DNA of 64,000 bases from Actinostola sp. cb2023 (GCA_033675265.1 JAUJYZ010001085.1:65001-129000), one strand, 5' to 3'. Numbered from the stretch's first letter, positions 21,871 to 34,271 are shown. Numbers and translations: made by a program. The notes: a model not told the origin generated them from the sequence alone.

Positions 21871-24800
21871 CAAATATCTTATTGACAATGGTTAACCTGA
21901 TTGCCTTACTACATGTAGATGTTATTATATTACCTACAGTTTGTCCCTTCAACCAATGATAGTACAGTTCAAATACCGTTAGTAACAGACAAGACGTGGG
22001 CTTCCAAGATAGAACAGTCAGTCAACCCAGTCAAGTCTTATGGTGCGATAAACCAACAAAGCTCCTACCATGTTTCCTTGGTGAGTACTGAAAATCTGTA
22101 ATACAGTTCGACCTCCTCTTACAGACACCTCTATAATACAGACACCTCTATAATACATACACCTCTATAATACATACACCTCTATAATACAGACACCTCT
22201 ATAATACAGACACCTCTATAATACAGACACCTCTATAATACAGACACCTCTATAATATAATACAGACACCTCTATAATACAGACACCTCTATAATACAGA
22301 CACCTCTATATAATACAGACACCTCTATAATACACACACCTCTATACACAGACTCTATATACAGACACCTCTATAATACAGACACCTCTATAATACATAC
22401 ACCTCTATAATACAGACACCTCTATAATACAGACACCTCTATAATACAGACACCTCTATAATACAGACACCTCTATAATACAGACACCTCTATAATACAG
22501 ACACCTCTATAATACAGACACCTCTATAATACAGACACCTCTATAATACAGACACCTCTATAATACAGACACCTCTATAATACAGACACCTCTATAATAC
22601 AGACACCTCTATAATACAGACACCTCTATAATACAGACACCTCTATAATACAGACACCTCTATAATACTATAATACCGACACCTCTATAATACTTCTATA
22701 ATACTAACACTTCTATAATACAGACACCTCTATAATACAGACACTTCTATAATACAGACACTTCTATAATACAGACACTTCTATAATACAGACACTTCTA
22801 TAATACAGACACCTCTATAATACAGACACCTCTATAATACAGACACCTCTATATACAGACACCTCTATAATACAGACACCTCTATAATACAGACTCTAAT
22901 ACGGACACCTCTATAATACCGACACCTCTATAATACGGATACTTCTATAATACAGACACCTCTATAATACTTCTATAATACCGACACTTCTATAATACTT
23001 CTATAATATACTAACTATAAACTTCTATAATACAGACACTTCTATAATACAGACACTTCTATAATACAGACACTTCTATAATACAGACACTTCTATAATA
23101 CAGACACTCTATAATACAGACACCTCTATAATACAGACACCTCTATAATACGGACACCTCTATAATAAGACACCTCTATATACGACACCTAAAAGACACC
23201 TCTATAATACAGACACCTCTATAATACAGACACCTCTATACAGACACCTCTATAATACAGACACCTCTATAATACAGACACCTCTATAATACAGACACCT
23301 CTATAATACAGACACCTCTATAATACAGACACCTCTATAATACAGACACCTCTATAATACGGACACCTATAAAAAGACACCTCTATAATACTTCTATAAT
23401 ATCTCTCTCCATTGACAGACCGTTCTATCAACACTTTTCTTGTGTACTCATTTCAGGTGGTTTTCATCCAAGATGGCTGTGGATACTGTGCTAAGATTAT
23501 GTCAGTTTTACAAGATATAGCAAAGACACTCAAAGTGATTGGTAATACACCTTATACCTCTTTCAAATCCTGTGTGAGCCGCATATTATAATACAGTCAA
23601 TACCCTCTACCAACATTGTAGACTGCAAAACAGCCCCTACTTCTTCGCGAACGGTCCGTCGAGAAGAGTTGAAATTTGTTCGAGTCAGTTGGGGCCGCGA
23701 GAGAATGAGGCGATACGAAAAGACGAGAAGGGAGTGAGGCGAGAAGGGGCGGAGCGCGTCAATATTAAAGATAGACTAATAACTGTTGTGTTGTTATGTA
23801 CGCAAGTGAGACTCTACCAAACTCTCTTCGCTGAATTATTGAGGTACGAAACAGCGAGACCACTTGAACCATACAAGTGCAAGCCCTATCAACTAGTGGA
23901 TGTACTACAGTCGAACCTCCCGTAAGCGACCACCCAAAATGTCAAGCTTTGTGGTCGGTTACGAGAGGCGGTCGCTTACGAGAGATTCCAACTATGATTT
24001 GACTTGGAACTGAATTTTTGGTATTTTGGAAAACTGGTCGTTTAGGAGAGGTGGTCGCTTACGAGAGTGGTCGCAACCACTAATCCACGAGTTATAAGCT
24101 ATACTTGTCAATCATTTCTTTAGGCGTGTCTATGTATCTGATGAACTGCTCCACTGATCCAGCCCACTGCAATCAACATGGTATCACAGGGTTCCCTACA
24201 CTGACTGCTTTTCGTAGTCTAAGCTGGTCAGTAGTGGAGCACTGCTTTCCTACCGGTCAGCAGTCAAACTACATTAGGGTAGACTACCATGGAGCTATAG
24301 TAGTAAGTATCACAGGGTTCCCTACACTGACTGCTTTTCGTAGTCTAAGCTGGTCAGTAGTGGAGCACTGCTTTCCTACCGGTCAGCAGTCAAACTACAT
24401 TAGGGTAGACTACCATGGAGCTATATAGTAAGTATCACAGGGTTCCCTACACTGACTGCTTTTCGTAGTCTAAGCTGGTCAGTAGTGGAGCACTGCTTTC
24501 CCACTGGTCAGCAGTCAAACTACATTAGGGTAGACTACCATGGAGCTATAGTAGTAAGTATCACAGGGTTCCCTACACTGACTGCTTTTCGTAGTCTAAG
24601 CTGGTCAGTAGTGGAGCACTGCTTTCCCACTGGTCAGCAGTCAAACTACATTAGGGTAGACTACCATGGAGCTATAGTAGTAAGTACTATAGTAGTAAGT
24701 ATCACAGGGTTCCCTACACTGACTGCTTTTCGTAGTCTAAGCTGGTCAGTAGTGGAGCACTGCTTTCCTACCGGTCAGCAGTCAAACTACATTAGGGTAG

Positions 24801-27800
24801 ACTACCATGGAGCTATAGTAGTAAGTATAGTAGTAAGTATCACAGGGTTCCCTACACTGACTGCTTTTCGTAGTCTAAGCTGGTCAGTAGTGGAGCACTG
24901 CTTTCCTACCGGTCAGCAGTCAAACTACATTAGGGTAGACTACCATGGAGCTATAGTAGTAAGTATCACAGTAGTAAGTATCACAGGGTTCCCTACACTG
25001 ACTGCTTTTCGTAGTCTAAGCTGGTCAGTAGTGGAGCACTGCTTTCCCACTGGTCAGCAGTCAAACTACATTAGGGTAGACTACCATGGAGCTATAGTAG
25101 TAAGTATCACAGGGTTCCCTACACTGACTGCTTTTCGTAGTCTAAGCTGGTCAGTAGTGGAGCACTGCTTTCCCACTGGTCAGCAGTCAAACTACATTAG
25201 GGTAGACTACCATGGAGCTATAGTAGTAAGTATCACAGTAGTAAGTATCACAGGGTTCCCTACACTGACTGCTTTTCGTAGTCTTGGTCAGTGGAGCACT
25301 GCTTTCCCACCGGTCAGCAGTCAAACTACATTAGGGTAGACTACCATGGAGCTATAGTAGTAAGTATCACAGGGTTCCCTACACTGACTGCTTTTCGTAG
25401 TCTAAGCTGGTCAGTAGTGGAGCACTGCTTTCCCACCGGTCAGCAGTCAAACTACATTAGGGTAGACTACCATGGAGCTATAGTAGTAAGTATCACAGTA
25501 GTAAGTATCACAGGGTTCCCTACACTGACTGCTTTTCGTAGTCTAAGCTGGTCAGTAGTGGAGCACTGCTTTCCCACCGGTCAGCAGTCAAACTACATTA
25601 GGGTAGACTACCATGGAGCTATAGTAGTAAGTATCCCTACACAGGGCTTTCCCTCACACTGACTGCTTTTCGTAGTCTAAGCTGGTCAGTAGCTGGTCAG
25701 TAGTGGAGCACTGCTTTCCCACCGGTCAGCAGTCAAACTACATTAGGGTAGACTACCATGGAGCTATAGTAGTAAGTATCACAGTAGTAAGTATCACAGG
25801 GTTCCCTACACTGACTGCTTTTCGTAGTCTAAGCTGGTCAGTAGTGGAGCACTGCTTTCCCACCGGTCAGCAGTCAAACTACATTAGGGTAGACTACCAT
25901 GGAGCTATAGTAGTAAGTACTATAGTAGATTTTTAGATTTTATATATTTCTTACTATTTAGTTAGGGTCCCACTGAAAAGCACATTAAGTGATGTGGGCT
26001 CCCTCTTTAAATATATTGATGGTGATGATGATGATGGTGATGGTGGTGATGATGGTGATGATGATGTTGATGGTGAGGATGATGATGATGATGATGATTA
26101 CATGTAGATGATGATGGTGAGGATGATGTTGATGGTGAGGATGACGATGATGTTGATGGTGAGGATGATGATGATGGTGATGATGATATTATCGTTATTC
26201 ATGTTGTTTCTCTTTTAGCCTAACTTGGTGCTCGACTGGCTGTCAAATATCAACACACCAGCTGTAAACAAGAAATACATGGACGACCATCTCCCCGAGG
26301 ACCTGGTATGAAACGTTGAATTCTCATCATAATCATCTACAGTATCCGGCACACTATTCGCATTAGAGTCGTTTTCGTATGAGTGAGAAGTAGTTACGGT
26401 ACGGTTCGTGCCGTGCGGTGATGGTATTGCGCCATGATCGTGCCGTGTCTAAGCATTCTGATTGGTTGATCAATGATTTTACGCGCTGTGATTGGTTGAA
26501 TACAATGTGTTCGATTCCGTACCGTGACCGTAATAACTCCGTGCCGTAGATTTCCCACTCATACGAAAATGACTCTATTGCTACCTTAAATGTGACTCGT
26601 CAACATCCACCATTATCATTATGGACGTCGTCGTCATTATTGTGAACAGCATCATTATCACCTTCATCATCATCATCGTCGTCATCACCATCATCATTGT
26701 TATTTTTCCAGTGGTTTTCAATCACTTAGATCACTATTACAATCAACCTTCAATGTTTATTATATGATAGGATGATGATGTTTACTTGGTCGCTACCCTG
26801 TATACTCGTAGCCTAGCGCGTCAATACTTGTCGTCAAGACTCGTTGATCGATGGTATTCCTACCAGTGCTATACTCTTGTATGTGAACTGTTACATGGAC
26901 TGCTACCATGTTATGCAGTATATACTCGTGACGTAGTGGATCACGTGGGTGGTACAAGAAACGACATTGATCTTGTAGTCTCAAAGGTGATAGCTTAGCA
27001 CATGAATGAATGGATGGATGAATGGATGGATGGATGGATGGATGAATGAATGAATGGATAGATGGATGGATGAATGGATGAATGGATGAATGAATGAATG
27101 GATAGATGGGATGATGGATGGATGAATGGATGAATGGATGGATGGATGGATGGATGGATGGATGGATGGATGGATGGATGGATGGATGGATGGATGGATG
27201 GATGGATGGATGGATGGATGGATGGATGGATGGATGGATCAATGGATGGATGGATGGATGGATGGATCAATGGATGGATGGATGGATGGATGGATGGATC
27301 AATGGATGGATGGATGGATGGATGGATGGATCAATGGATGGATAGATGAATGGATGAATGGATGGATGGATGAATGAATGAATGGATGGATGGATGGATA
27401 GATGAATGGATGGATGGATGGATAGATGAATGGATGGATGGATGGATAGATGAATGGATGGATGGATGGATAGATGAATGGATGGATGGATAGATGAATG
27501 GATGGATGAATGGATGAATGAATGAATGGATGGATGGATGGATGGATGGATAGATGAATGAATGAATGGATGGATGGATGAATGGATGATGAATGAATGG
27601 ATGGATGGATGGATGGATGGATGGATAGATGAATGGATGGATGGATGGATAGATGAATGGATGGATGGATGGATAGATGAATGGATGGATGGATGGATAG
27701 ATGAATGGATGGATGGATAGATGAATGGATGGATGAATGGATGGATGGATGAATGGATGGATGAATGAATGGATGAATGAATGAATGGATGGATGGATGG

Positions 27801-30800
27801 ATGGATGAATGAATGGATGGATGAATAATTGGATCAGTAAATGATTAATAAAAATATGAATGAATGGTTGAGTGAATAAATGAATGAAAAATCGCATAAA
27901 CGATTGGATATTGTTGACTTCCCTTTTACAGCCCATAACTAACGTTTTGATCAAACCCTTTCCAGTTATCACTGCAACGTAAAGATGGTGTACGCGCCAA
28001 CATCTTTGAACTTGGTTACAGTCTCACGTTCACTCTCAAGCAAGACAGCGACTCAAGACTACATATGTTTCACAATCCACACAGGTATCCCACCGACCAA
28101 ATATCGTATACCTCTCTACCCACTTCTCCTGCTCCTACTTAACCTACGTAGTAACACAGGTATCCCACCGATCTAGTATCGTATACCTCTCTACCCACTT
28201 CTCCTGCTCCTACTTAACCTACGTAGTAACACAGGTATCCCACCGATCTAGTATCGTATACCTCTCTACCCACTTCTCCTGCTCCTACTTAACCTACGTA
28301 GTAACACAGGTATCCCACCGATCTAGTATCGTATACCTCTCTACCCACTTCTCCTGCTCCTACTTAACCTACGTAGTAACACAGGTATCCCACCGACCAA
28401 ATATCGTATACCTCTCTACCCACTTCTCCTGCTCCTACTTAACCTACGTAGTAACACAGGTATCCCACCGACCAAATATCGTATACCTCTCTACCCACTT
28501 CTCCTGCTCCTACTTAACCTACGTAGTAACACAGGTATCCCACCGACCAAATATCGTATACCTCTCTACCCACTTCTCCTGCTCCTACTTAACCTACGTA
28601 GTAACACAGGTATCCCACCGACCAAATATCGTATACCTCTCTACCCACTTCTCCTGCTTCTGCTCCTACTTAAACTACGTAGTAACACAGGTATCCCACC
28701 GACCAAATATTGTATACCTCTACCCACTTCTCCTGCTTCTGCTCCTACTTAACCTACGTAGTAACACAGGTATCCCACCGACCAAATATCGTATACCTCT
28801 ACCCACTTCTCCTACTTCTGCTCCTACTTAACCTACGTAGTAACACAGGTATCCCACCGACCTAGTATCGTATACCTCTACCCACTTCTCCTGCTTCTGC
28901 TCCTACTTAACCTACGTAGTAACACAGGTATCCCACCGACCAAATATCGTATACCTCTACCCACTTCTCCTGCTTCTGCTCCTACTTAACCTACGTAGTA
29001 ACACAGGTATCCCACCGACCAAATATCGTATACCTCTCTACCCACTTCTCCTGCTTCTGCTCCTACTTAAACTACGTAGTAACACAGGTATCCCACCGAC
29101 CAAATATCGTATACCTCTACCCACTTCTCCTGCTTCTGCTCCTACTTAACCTACGTAGTAACACAGGTATCCCACCGACCAAATATCGTATACCTCTACC
29201 CACTTCTCCTACTTCTGCTCCTACTTAACCTACGTAGTAACACAGGTATCCCACCGACCAAATATCGTATACCTCTACCCACTTCTCCTACTTGTGCTCC
29301 TACTTAACCTACGTAGTATCTACACTACATATATAAATATATCGACACTGAAATAATAAATTCCGTAACGCATTTGATTATACACATAGAAAATTGTGCT
29401 TAATAAATAATAATGCTTTCATTGGGAATAGTAGTAGAGCCTCGTAGTGCCCGGCTTTGGGACAGTTCATTATTTATGGGAAGTGGCGGGGGAATTTATG
29501 GGAGGGGGGAGGGTTGGGTGAGAAATTGGGGGGTCCTGATCGTGATTTTTTTTGGATCCATCTGTAAAATATTCGTAAAATCCATACTTGAAGTGGGGGG
29601 ACCCTAAAACTTCAGTTTTTTACAGGGGGCCTGGGATTTTTTTTCAATTTAAGCAATTTCTTACCCAGCCCAACCCGCCTCCCGTAAATCATGCCGGATG
29701 GTCCCGTAGATCCGAGGCAAACGAGAGAACATTGTTGAGGAACGTTATTTGCCTCGTTTTCCGGCTCGGCCTTTACATTATCGTTCTCTCGTCCTCCCTC
29801 ACTGCACAAGCCTTGTTTATAGTTTACAATCGCACATCACTAACCAATGTAAGGCACTGAAGTTAGAGAAAACCAAAAGCCAGACAAGAATAGGATAAGG
29901 AAAAGTGATCTGACATTTTTAGTACATGGTTAGCACTTATGTTATTTATATATTAACATCTTTTTTTTTTTTCCTCATACTTAGTTTTAGACTTTTTGAA
30001 TTGTATATACACCTATTTCAAAAATCGTTGTCCCCGCCGAAAGCAACAAGCAAGAAGCTGACGACCGCAAAGGGCATTGGGACTTTCTCCTTATTCATTT
30101 ATTCATCCGCAGACATTTTGACAACATGCATTTTCAAATGGTCGAATAGTTCCAAATGATTGCTATTCAACGCTAGTAGGGATAACTTCTCAAGTACCAC
30201 GGATAAATTAATTAATTAGGAGATTCCCAAAGTCCTTTAGGGTCGTCAGCTTCTTGCTTGTTGCTTTCGGTCCGGACAACGGTATTTGGAATAGGTGTAT
30301 ATGTAAAGCGCATTTGGGTAATTCTGGAGAGTGCGCTATAGAAATAATAAAGTATTAGTATTATTATCATGATTGACCTTTGGACGTGCAAGTTTAGCTT
30401 GAGCCCTGGGAGATACATAACCCATGACATGCTAGCTCGGGTACCATGAACTATATTTCACTATTCCCACGGAGGACAGTAAATCAACATTGTTACATGT
30501 AGGTATGACGTCGCTGGCGACTTCAAATGTGAAGATGATCATAGAGTGTGTACAAACTACGTTGTACAGTTTGTGCACAGACGACTTCCTGTTACCCAGA
30601 TCACCACGGCCATATTTCATACAAAGACTGGGTAAGCATACATTGCCTTATTTGTGTAATTAATAATATATATTGACACAGGAATCCCAAACTAACACTT
30701 TAGGCTTCAAGACACAAGTGATGTATTCAGGCAAGACCTTCCCGTCATGCTTTGCTTGGTCCACAGTCAAAACATATCACGTGACAGCCACTTCTACAAG

Positions 30801-31525
30801 GTTAAGGAGCCTCATGGTTTTACTCTTATTTTGTCTCGCTGCGCATGCGTGTGACTATTCTTAGTTTGATGGTTCATGTTTCAGGAGTTAACTACAGCAG
30901 CTTACTCTATGTACCAAGACATGGTGTTTGCTACTATTGATGTCGATGAGTTCTCGTACTGGGCTAGTAAGTTTGTCCCTAAGAACTATCATAGGAATTA
31001 TGCATTTGGTAAGTAACAGCACTATTATTATTATCTCCCATAACCATTGACAATACCAACACCATGATCACCTCCTCTACCATCATCATCACCATCATCA
31101 TCACCATTATCATCACCATTATCATCACCATCATCATCATCACCATTATCATCATCACCATCATCATCATCATCATCACCATCATCATCATCACCACCAC
31201 CATCATCATCATCATCATCACCAATATCATGATCATTGTTAACATTGTTTAACGTTTATCCCACAAGTTAACGTATAAGTTTCTATTTTCTTGTACCATA
31301 GATACATCTATCTCTCCATCTCTTTATCACTACCCACGACTGTGTATCGTACGTTGGCAGGATCACCAGCACGCTGCCTTCTATCCATCAGTGAATGAAA
31401 TGGAAAGGCTAGGAACTAGAACCCAGGAACGACTCGACAACATCGACTCCCAACAGATTATTAAATTTGCACAAGACTTTTTAAAGGATCCAGAAAAGGA
31501 GGTCATACGAACAGAACTGTTTTGA
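16304..31525 (+). CDS. TXNDC16: TXNDC16/ERp90-like multi-thioredoxin-domain protein, 21 exons
   Basis: Predicted ER-lumen member of the PDI family. The exons I could join by GT/AG sites and phase are 16304-16364, 16440-16666, 16803-16931, 17627-17764, 18311-18375, 18492-18553, 19412-19527, 19624-19810, 20174-20332, 20613-20737, 21349-21483, 21940-22080, 23457-23541, 24124-24302, 26219-26305, 26771-26986, 27966-28084, 30503-30631, 30704-30800, 30885-31008 and 31302-31525. They total 2805 nt, 934 aa. Exon 1 is a signal peptide ([17 protein letters not shown]). Thioredoxin-fold signatures are [14 protein letters not shown] (exon 6, cis-Pro), GCGYCAKIM (exon 13, CxxC at about 523-526) and [12 protein letters not shown] (exon 14, cis-Pro). 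The C-terminus ends RTELF, not a canonical KDEL. The exon 9 acceptor is the weakest call (20161 is also possible). The ERp90 assignment rests on architecture and is fairly secure for the PDI superfamily. Confidence 0.8.
17017..17170 (+). mobile_element. retroposed insert with 12-bp target duplication
   Basis: A 154-bp insert ending in an A-rich tail (aaacaaaaacaaaa type, preceded by AATAAA) is flanked by direct repeats aacacatgctct at 17005-17016 and 17171-17182. These are the hallmarks of LINE-type retroposition. It interrupts the 5' part of the dispersed repeat at 17175-17505, in intron 3 of the TXNDC16-like gene. Confidence 0.65.
17175..17505. repeat. dispersed repeat family R1, copy 1
   Basis: Shares the phrase atgctct/gcgctct-aattggccaaaggatgc and a self-complementary core (gggactgatcagaacac against gtgttctgatcag) with 35172-35455 and 51453-51770. 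It lies in intron 3 of the TXNDC16-like gene. Confidence 0.75.
17856..17992. mobile_element. short TIR element (tattgactgagt)
   Basis: Begins tattgactgagtgggagg and ends cctaactcagtcaata, with inner inverse complements around aaatattt. MITE-like, in intron 4. Confidence 0.7.
18620..19372. repeat. ~750-bp minisatellite, 12/15-bp units (intron 6)
   Basis: Units of cccctcc(a/t)tgga(c/a) expand between exons 6 and 7. The units are multiples of three, so long open frames occur on both strands (Pro-Ser-Leu/Met-Asp type). Consensus splice sites place the array in an intron, so these frames are not treated as genes. Confidence 0.9.
20388..20565. repeat. palindromic (c)cgacaaacgg-type repeat
   Basis: About 18 variants of an 11-bp motif such as tgtcggtcgttt and its complement ccgacaaacgacc. 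The left third is in one orientation and the remainder in the other, so the array is itself a large imperfect hairpin (intron 9). Confidence 0.8.
20823..21189. mobile_element. foldback element, ~170-bp arms (intron 10)
   Basis: Outer ends aatgagggtttatca and tgataaaccctcatt. The arms match over about 170 bp with small differences, meeting at a short centre near ggcttggaggcaactc. Confidence 0.85.
21488..21710. mobile_element. MITE family M2, copy 1 (intron 11)
   Basis: Terminal inverted repeats gagtcgtttttgtatgagt and actcatacgaaaaccactc, with an interior rich in cggtacgg and caaccaatca(g). A second copy lies in reverse internal orientation at 26365-26578 in intron 15 of the same gene. Confidence 0.75.
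21777..21868. repeat. (AAT)n microsatellite
   Basis: About 90 bp of near-perfect AAT/ATA repeat in intron 11. Confidence 0.9.
22115..23400. repeat. ~1.3-kb minisatellite, 17-bp unit (intron 12)
   Basis: About 70 copies of acagacacctctataat with variants (acttct, taatac). The array starts about 30 bp after the exon 12 donor and ends about 55 bp before the exon 13 acceptor. Confidence 0.95.
23909..24082. mobile_element. gtaagcgacc TIR-type dispersed repeat, copy 1
   Basis: cagtcgaacctcccgtaagc opens this element and ggtggtcgcttacgagag recurs inside it. Related copies lie at 41342-41644 and 57474-57776; the latter two end in ggaggttcaactg, the inverse of the opening sequence. Confidence 0.7.
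24178..25925 (+). repeat. 13-unit array of coding exon 14 plus its 5' splice site
   Basis: Unit 1 is the 3' two-thirds of exon 14 (from atcacagggttccctaca) and its donor gtaagt. The following 12 units (about 119-141 bp) copy that coding sequence and donor almost exactly. Units start near 24189, 24315, 24440, 24566, 24707, 24845, 24986, 25112, 25253, 25372, 25513, 25644 and 25799. Many lengths are multiples of three, so an open frame runs 24485-25339, but unit 2 to 3 loses one base, which breaks a continuous frame from exon 14. Only the first unit has an upstream acceptor. Confidence 0.92.
26016..26190. repeat. (GAT)n/(GGTGAT)n microsatellite (intron 14)
   Basis: Imperfect GATGATGGT repeats ending about 30 bp before the exon 15 acceptor. 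Confidence 0.9.
26365..26578. mobile_element. MITE family M2, copy 2 (intron 15)
   Basis: Starts agagtcgttttcgtatgag and ends ctcatacgaaaatgactct. A TA dinucleotide abuts both ends, which fits TA target duplication. Inner sequence corresponds to 21488-21710. Confidence 0.8.
27001..27830. repeat. ~830-bp (TGGA)n/(TGAA)n tetranucleotide array (intron 16)
   Basis: Begins about 15 bp after the exon 16 donor. Open on both strands in several frames because of its composition; no gene. Confidence 0.95.
28079..29322. repeat. ~16-unit 75-81-bp array spanning exon 17 donor
   Basis: The unit starts acacaggtatcccaccg. The first occurrence is the last codons of exon 17 with its GT donor (28084/28085). 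Each later unit carries the same acacag/gtatcc pseudo-donor. Variants alternate gatctagtatc and gaccaaatatc, and later units gain ttctgc insertions. Confidence 0.92.
29462..29700. repeat. probable dispersed repeat, G-rich
   Basis: Contains runs such as ggggaatttatgggagggg and gaagtggggggacccta. Intronic (intron 17); no coding evidence. Confidence 0.4.
30005..30302. mobile_element. foldback element (tatacacctatttca ends)
   Basis: Left end tatacacctatttcaaaaa (30005 on) and right end ggaataggtgtatatg (to 30302). The arms share gcaacaagcaagaagctgac and its complement. The same end occurs singly at 19823 and 32211. Confidence 0.7.
31070..31237. repeat. (ATC)n microsatellite (intron 20)
   Basis: ATCATCACC-type repeat between exons 20 and 21. 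Confidence 0.9.
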
Positions 31526-31544
31526 GAAAAGACTGTTACTTGGA

Positions 31545-31722
31545 TACAGAACGTTGCTTGGTTACAGACCATTGCTTGGTTACAGACCGTTGCTTGGATA
31601 CAGACCGTTGCTTGGTTACAGACCGTTGCTTGGATACAGACCATTGCTTGGTTACAGACCATTGCTTGGTTACAGAGCGTTGCTCGGTTACAGACCATTG
31701 CTTAGCTACAGACCATTGCTTC
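31545..31722 (+). repeat. 18-bp minisatellite just after TXNDC16-like stop
   Basis: Ten units of cagaccattgcttggtta with variants, starting about 20 bp after the stop codon at 31523-31525, so probably within the 3' UTR. Confidence 0.9.
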
Positions 31723-32517
31723 ATGATGTTTCCGCGGTGGAATGGTCTTGAAGTAAGACTTGGGATTAGAGTCAAGGACTACCATACAGCACAGTGAGAT
31801 TGCATAGAAAATCTCTAAAGCTCTGCCGAATACAGTCCAGTTAGTTTTCCACAAAATTTGAGCTTATCATTGAAAGTGACTCTCGACCGATAGCAGGTCA
31901 TAACAAATAATGTAGGCAAGACTGGGCACCTGACCAAACAGGAGAAAGTTGAAACTTTTTGGAGAAGACCAAGATTTCTGTATGAACAGAAGACTATTTA
32001 TTTCTAGTCAAGTTAGTGGTGCAGACATCCCCTTTTACTAGCCACGCCCATGGGTATGGGGTATTGGAACCATATTTATATAGGTGTATAGTTTGAATTA
32101 ACAATTGTTATATAAATGAACAACGCGCATTGAGTATAGTTTCACAAAACTGTGACGGAGGGGGTTTGTCATTTGTAAATATATTTTTGTATTGTATATA
32201 TTATATATACAGCTATTTCAAAAAACGTTGAAAACTGAATACTGCATACTGAATAGTGCATTCCAAAAAGCAAAGGGCATTGTGGGTCTCGTTATTTTGA
32301 AATAAAAAGTAAATATCCGTAGTATACATGTATATCAACTAAGACATGTATTATTGTTAAGTAGTTCATCCCAATCCTATTGCTCTTTATCTTATCATTC
32401 AAGGCACCTGGATTAGTGTATGCTATTTGCGGGTTCATTGGGTATTTGTAACATGTAATGTTACTCTTTCTTAAAAAATGTTGTTGTTTGTTTGTTGTTG
32501 TTGTAGAGGTATTGATG

Positions 32518-33045
32518 ATGAAGATTGTTCTGGTACTGATTGATGATGATGATGAAGATTGTTCTGGTACTGATTGATGATGATGATGAAGATTGTTCTG
32601 GTACTGATTGATGATGATGATGAAGATTGTTCTGGTACTGATTGATGATGATGATGAAGATTGTTCTGGTACTGATTGATGATGATGATGAAGATTGTTC
32701 TGGTACTGATTGATGATGATGATGAAGATTGTTCTGGTACTGATTGATGATGATGATGAAGATTGTTCTGGTACTGATTGATGATGATGATGATGAAGAT
32801 TGTTCTGGTACTGATTGATGATGATGATGAAGATTGTTCTGGTACTGATTGATGATGATGATGAAGATTGTTCTGGTACTGATTGATGATGATGATGAAG
32901 ATTGTTCTGGTACTGATTGATGATGATGATGAAGATTGTTCTGGTACTGATTGATGATGATGATGAAGATTGTTCTGGTACTGATTGATGATGGTGATGA
33001 TGATGAAGATTGTTCTGGTACTGATTGATGATGATGACGACTAAA
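32518..33045. repeat. 34-bp minisatellite S34, array 1
   Basis: About 15 units of gaagattgttctggtactg plus attgatgatgatgat. The same unit forms arrays at 47570-47870, 49531-49590 and 63237-63530, which bound the large segmental duplication. Confidence 0.95.
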
Positions 33046-33571
33046 CACAAAATCAAGTGCTGCAACATTATTTAGAAATTTTATTTATACATTCACAACT
33101 CAGCAGATAAACATTTCCCCATAATATAGGTGCCTTATAAATATGTATATAATAATGCAAAACTCTAGCAACGTCATCGTTGCCAAGGCGACGCAGACTG
33201 AAAAACGTGTATCAAAACTTCTAGCAAGTCAGTATATTACAAATGTACTTTAGATTAAATTAAATTGAAAATATTTTTTCATAAATTCTCTTTAAAGTAA
33301 AATTAAAATATATATATATATTAAAAATCTATCTTAAAGTGGTTTTAAGTCAATCTGTATAACTTTGTCTCAAACAATTCACAGAAAAAGATGGCGGATG
33401 TACATTGTACCGCAATCCTTTTCGAACCTAAATCAGTACCACTTCACTCCGACACGTTTACATAAATAAAGCAAGTAACAGCTTCACACTGTTCTAGTAT
33501 AGTGGTTTATGCACGCAAAGGATTGTGGGAAAATGTATCCTGTGGTAGCCATTGCGCAAATAACAAATATT

Positions 33572-34271
33572 AAAGTGCCTATGAAGCGAAAAAACAGATC
33601 CCGTTTTCATTTGCTACTACGATAGTTTAGTAATTTGCTTGTTTGAATTGAACTGCCCAGTCTCTTGTCGCACATTTTGGTTGAAAATTATAATTTTCGA
33701 ACCGCGAAAAGAAAATGTTCGCAAACTCAAAATCGACGTTTACAGCAAATGTTCAGAGAAAGACCAAACAACAATAATGTACAATAAAACAAGGATCGAC
33801 ATTTTCGGTTCGTGGGCACTTTAACGACTTTAGTACTATTATAATATCATTAAAGCGAATTTGTTTCTTTTGAAAATCGATTACATATAAAGTGAATAGT
33901 GGGATGGCTCAGTATTTTGTGATTTGAGCTTCGTATTTGCGAGTTATGCTAAATCGGTGACGTCAGATTGTTTTTTTTACATAACTTATTTATATATTTT
34001 CAAGAAGCACTATTTTCTGAAATAGAAGTTTAACATCATGTATATAAATTGTAGAAAACTTTTGGCCAGATTTAAAATGTCAATAATTTGCACAAGGGCG
34101 CTTTTGTATAATAAATTAAAGCCAATCTGACGTCACCGAATTAGCATATCACGATTTCAAACCTTCATAACTCGCAAATGCGAAGCTCAAATCACAAAAT
34201 ACTGAAAAATCCCACTTCACTTCATATGTAATCGATTTTCAAAAGAAAAAAATTCGTGTCATATGCACTTT
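33572..34271. mobile_element. TIR/foldback element with AAAGTGC ends
   Basis: Ends aaagtgcctatgaagcg and atatgcacttt, with inner complementary arms (aatcgattacatat, gtgatttgagcttcg and gcgaagctcaaatcac). The counterpart in copy 2 is 50125-51041 and is longer at its left part. Confidence 0.6.

Noticed and set aside
22115..23400. CRISPR-like array
   Set aside because: Repeats are contiguous without unique spacers, and the genome is an intron-bearing animal.
24485..25339. 284-codon repeated thioredoxin-like frame as a separate gene
   Set aside because: It is the exon 14-derived array without its own start; treated as repeat unless transcripts show otherwise.
26793..27972. (IHPS)n and (MDGW)n frames
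   Set aside because: Tetranucleotide repeat in intron 16; both strands open.
32292..33068. 258-codon minus frame with HHHQSVPEQSSSS repeats
   Set aside because: S34 minisatellite; the 34-bp period shifts frames through all three phases.
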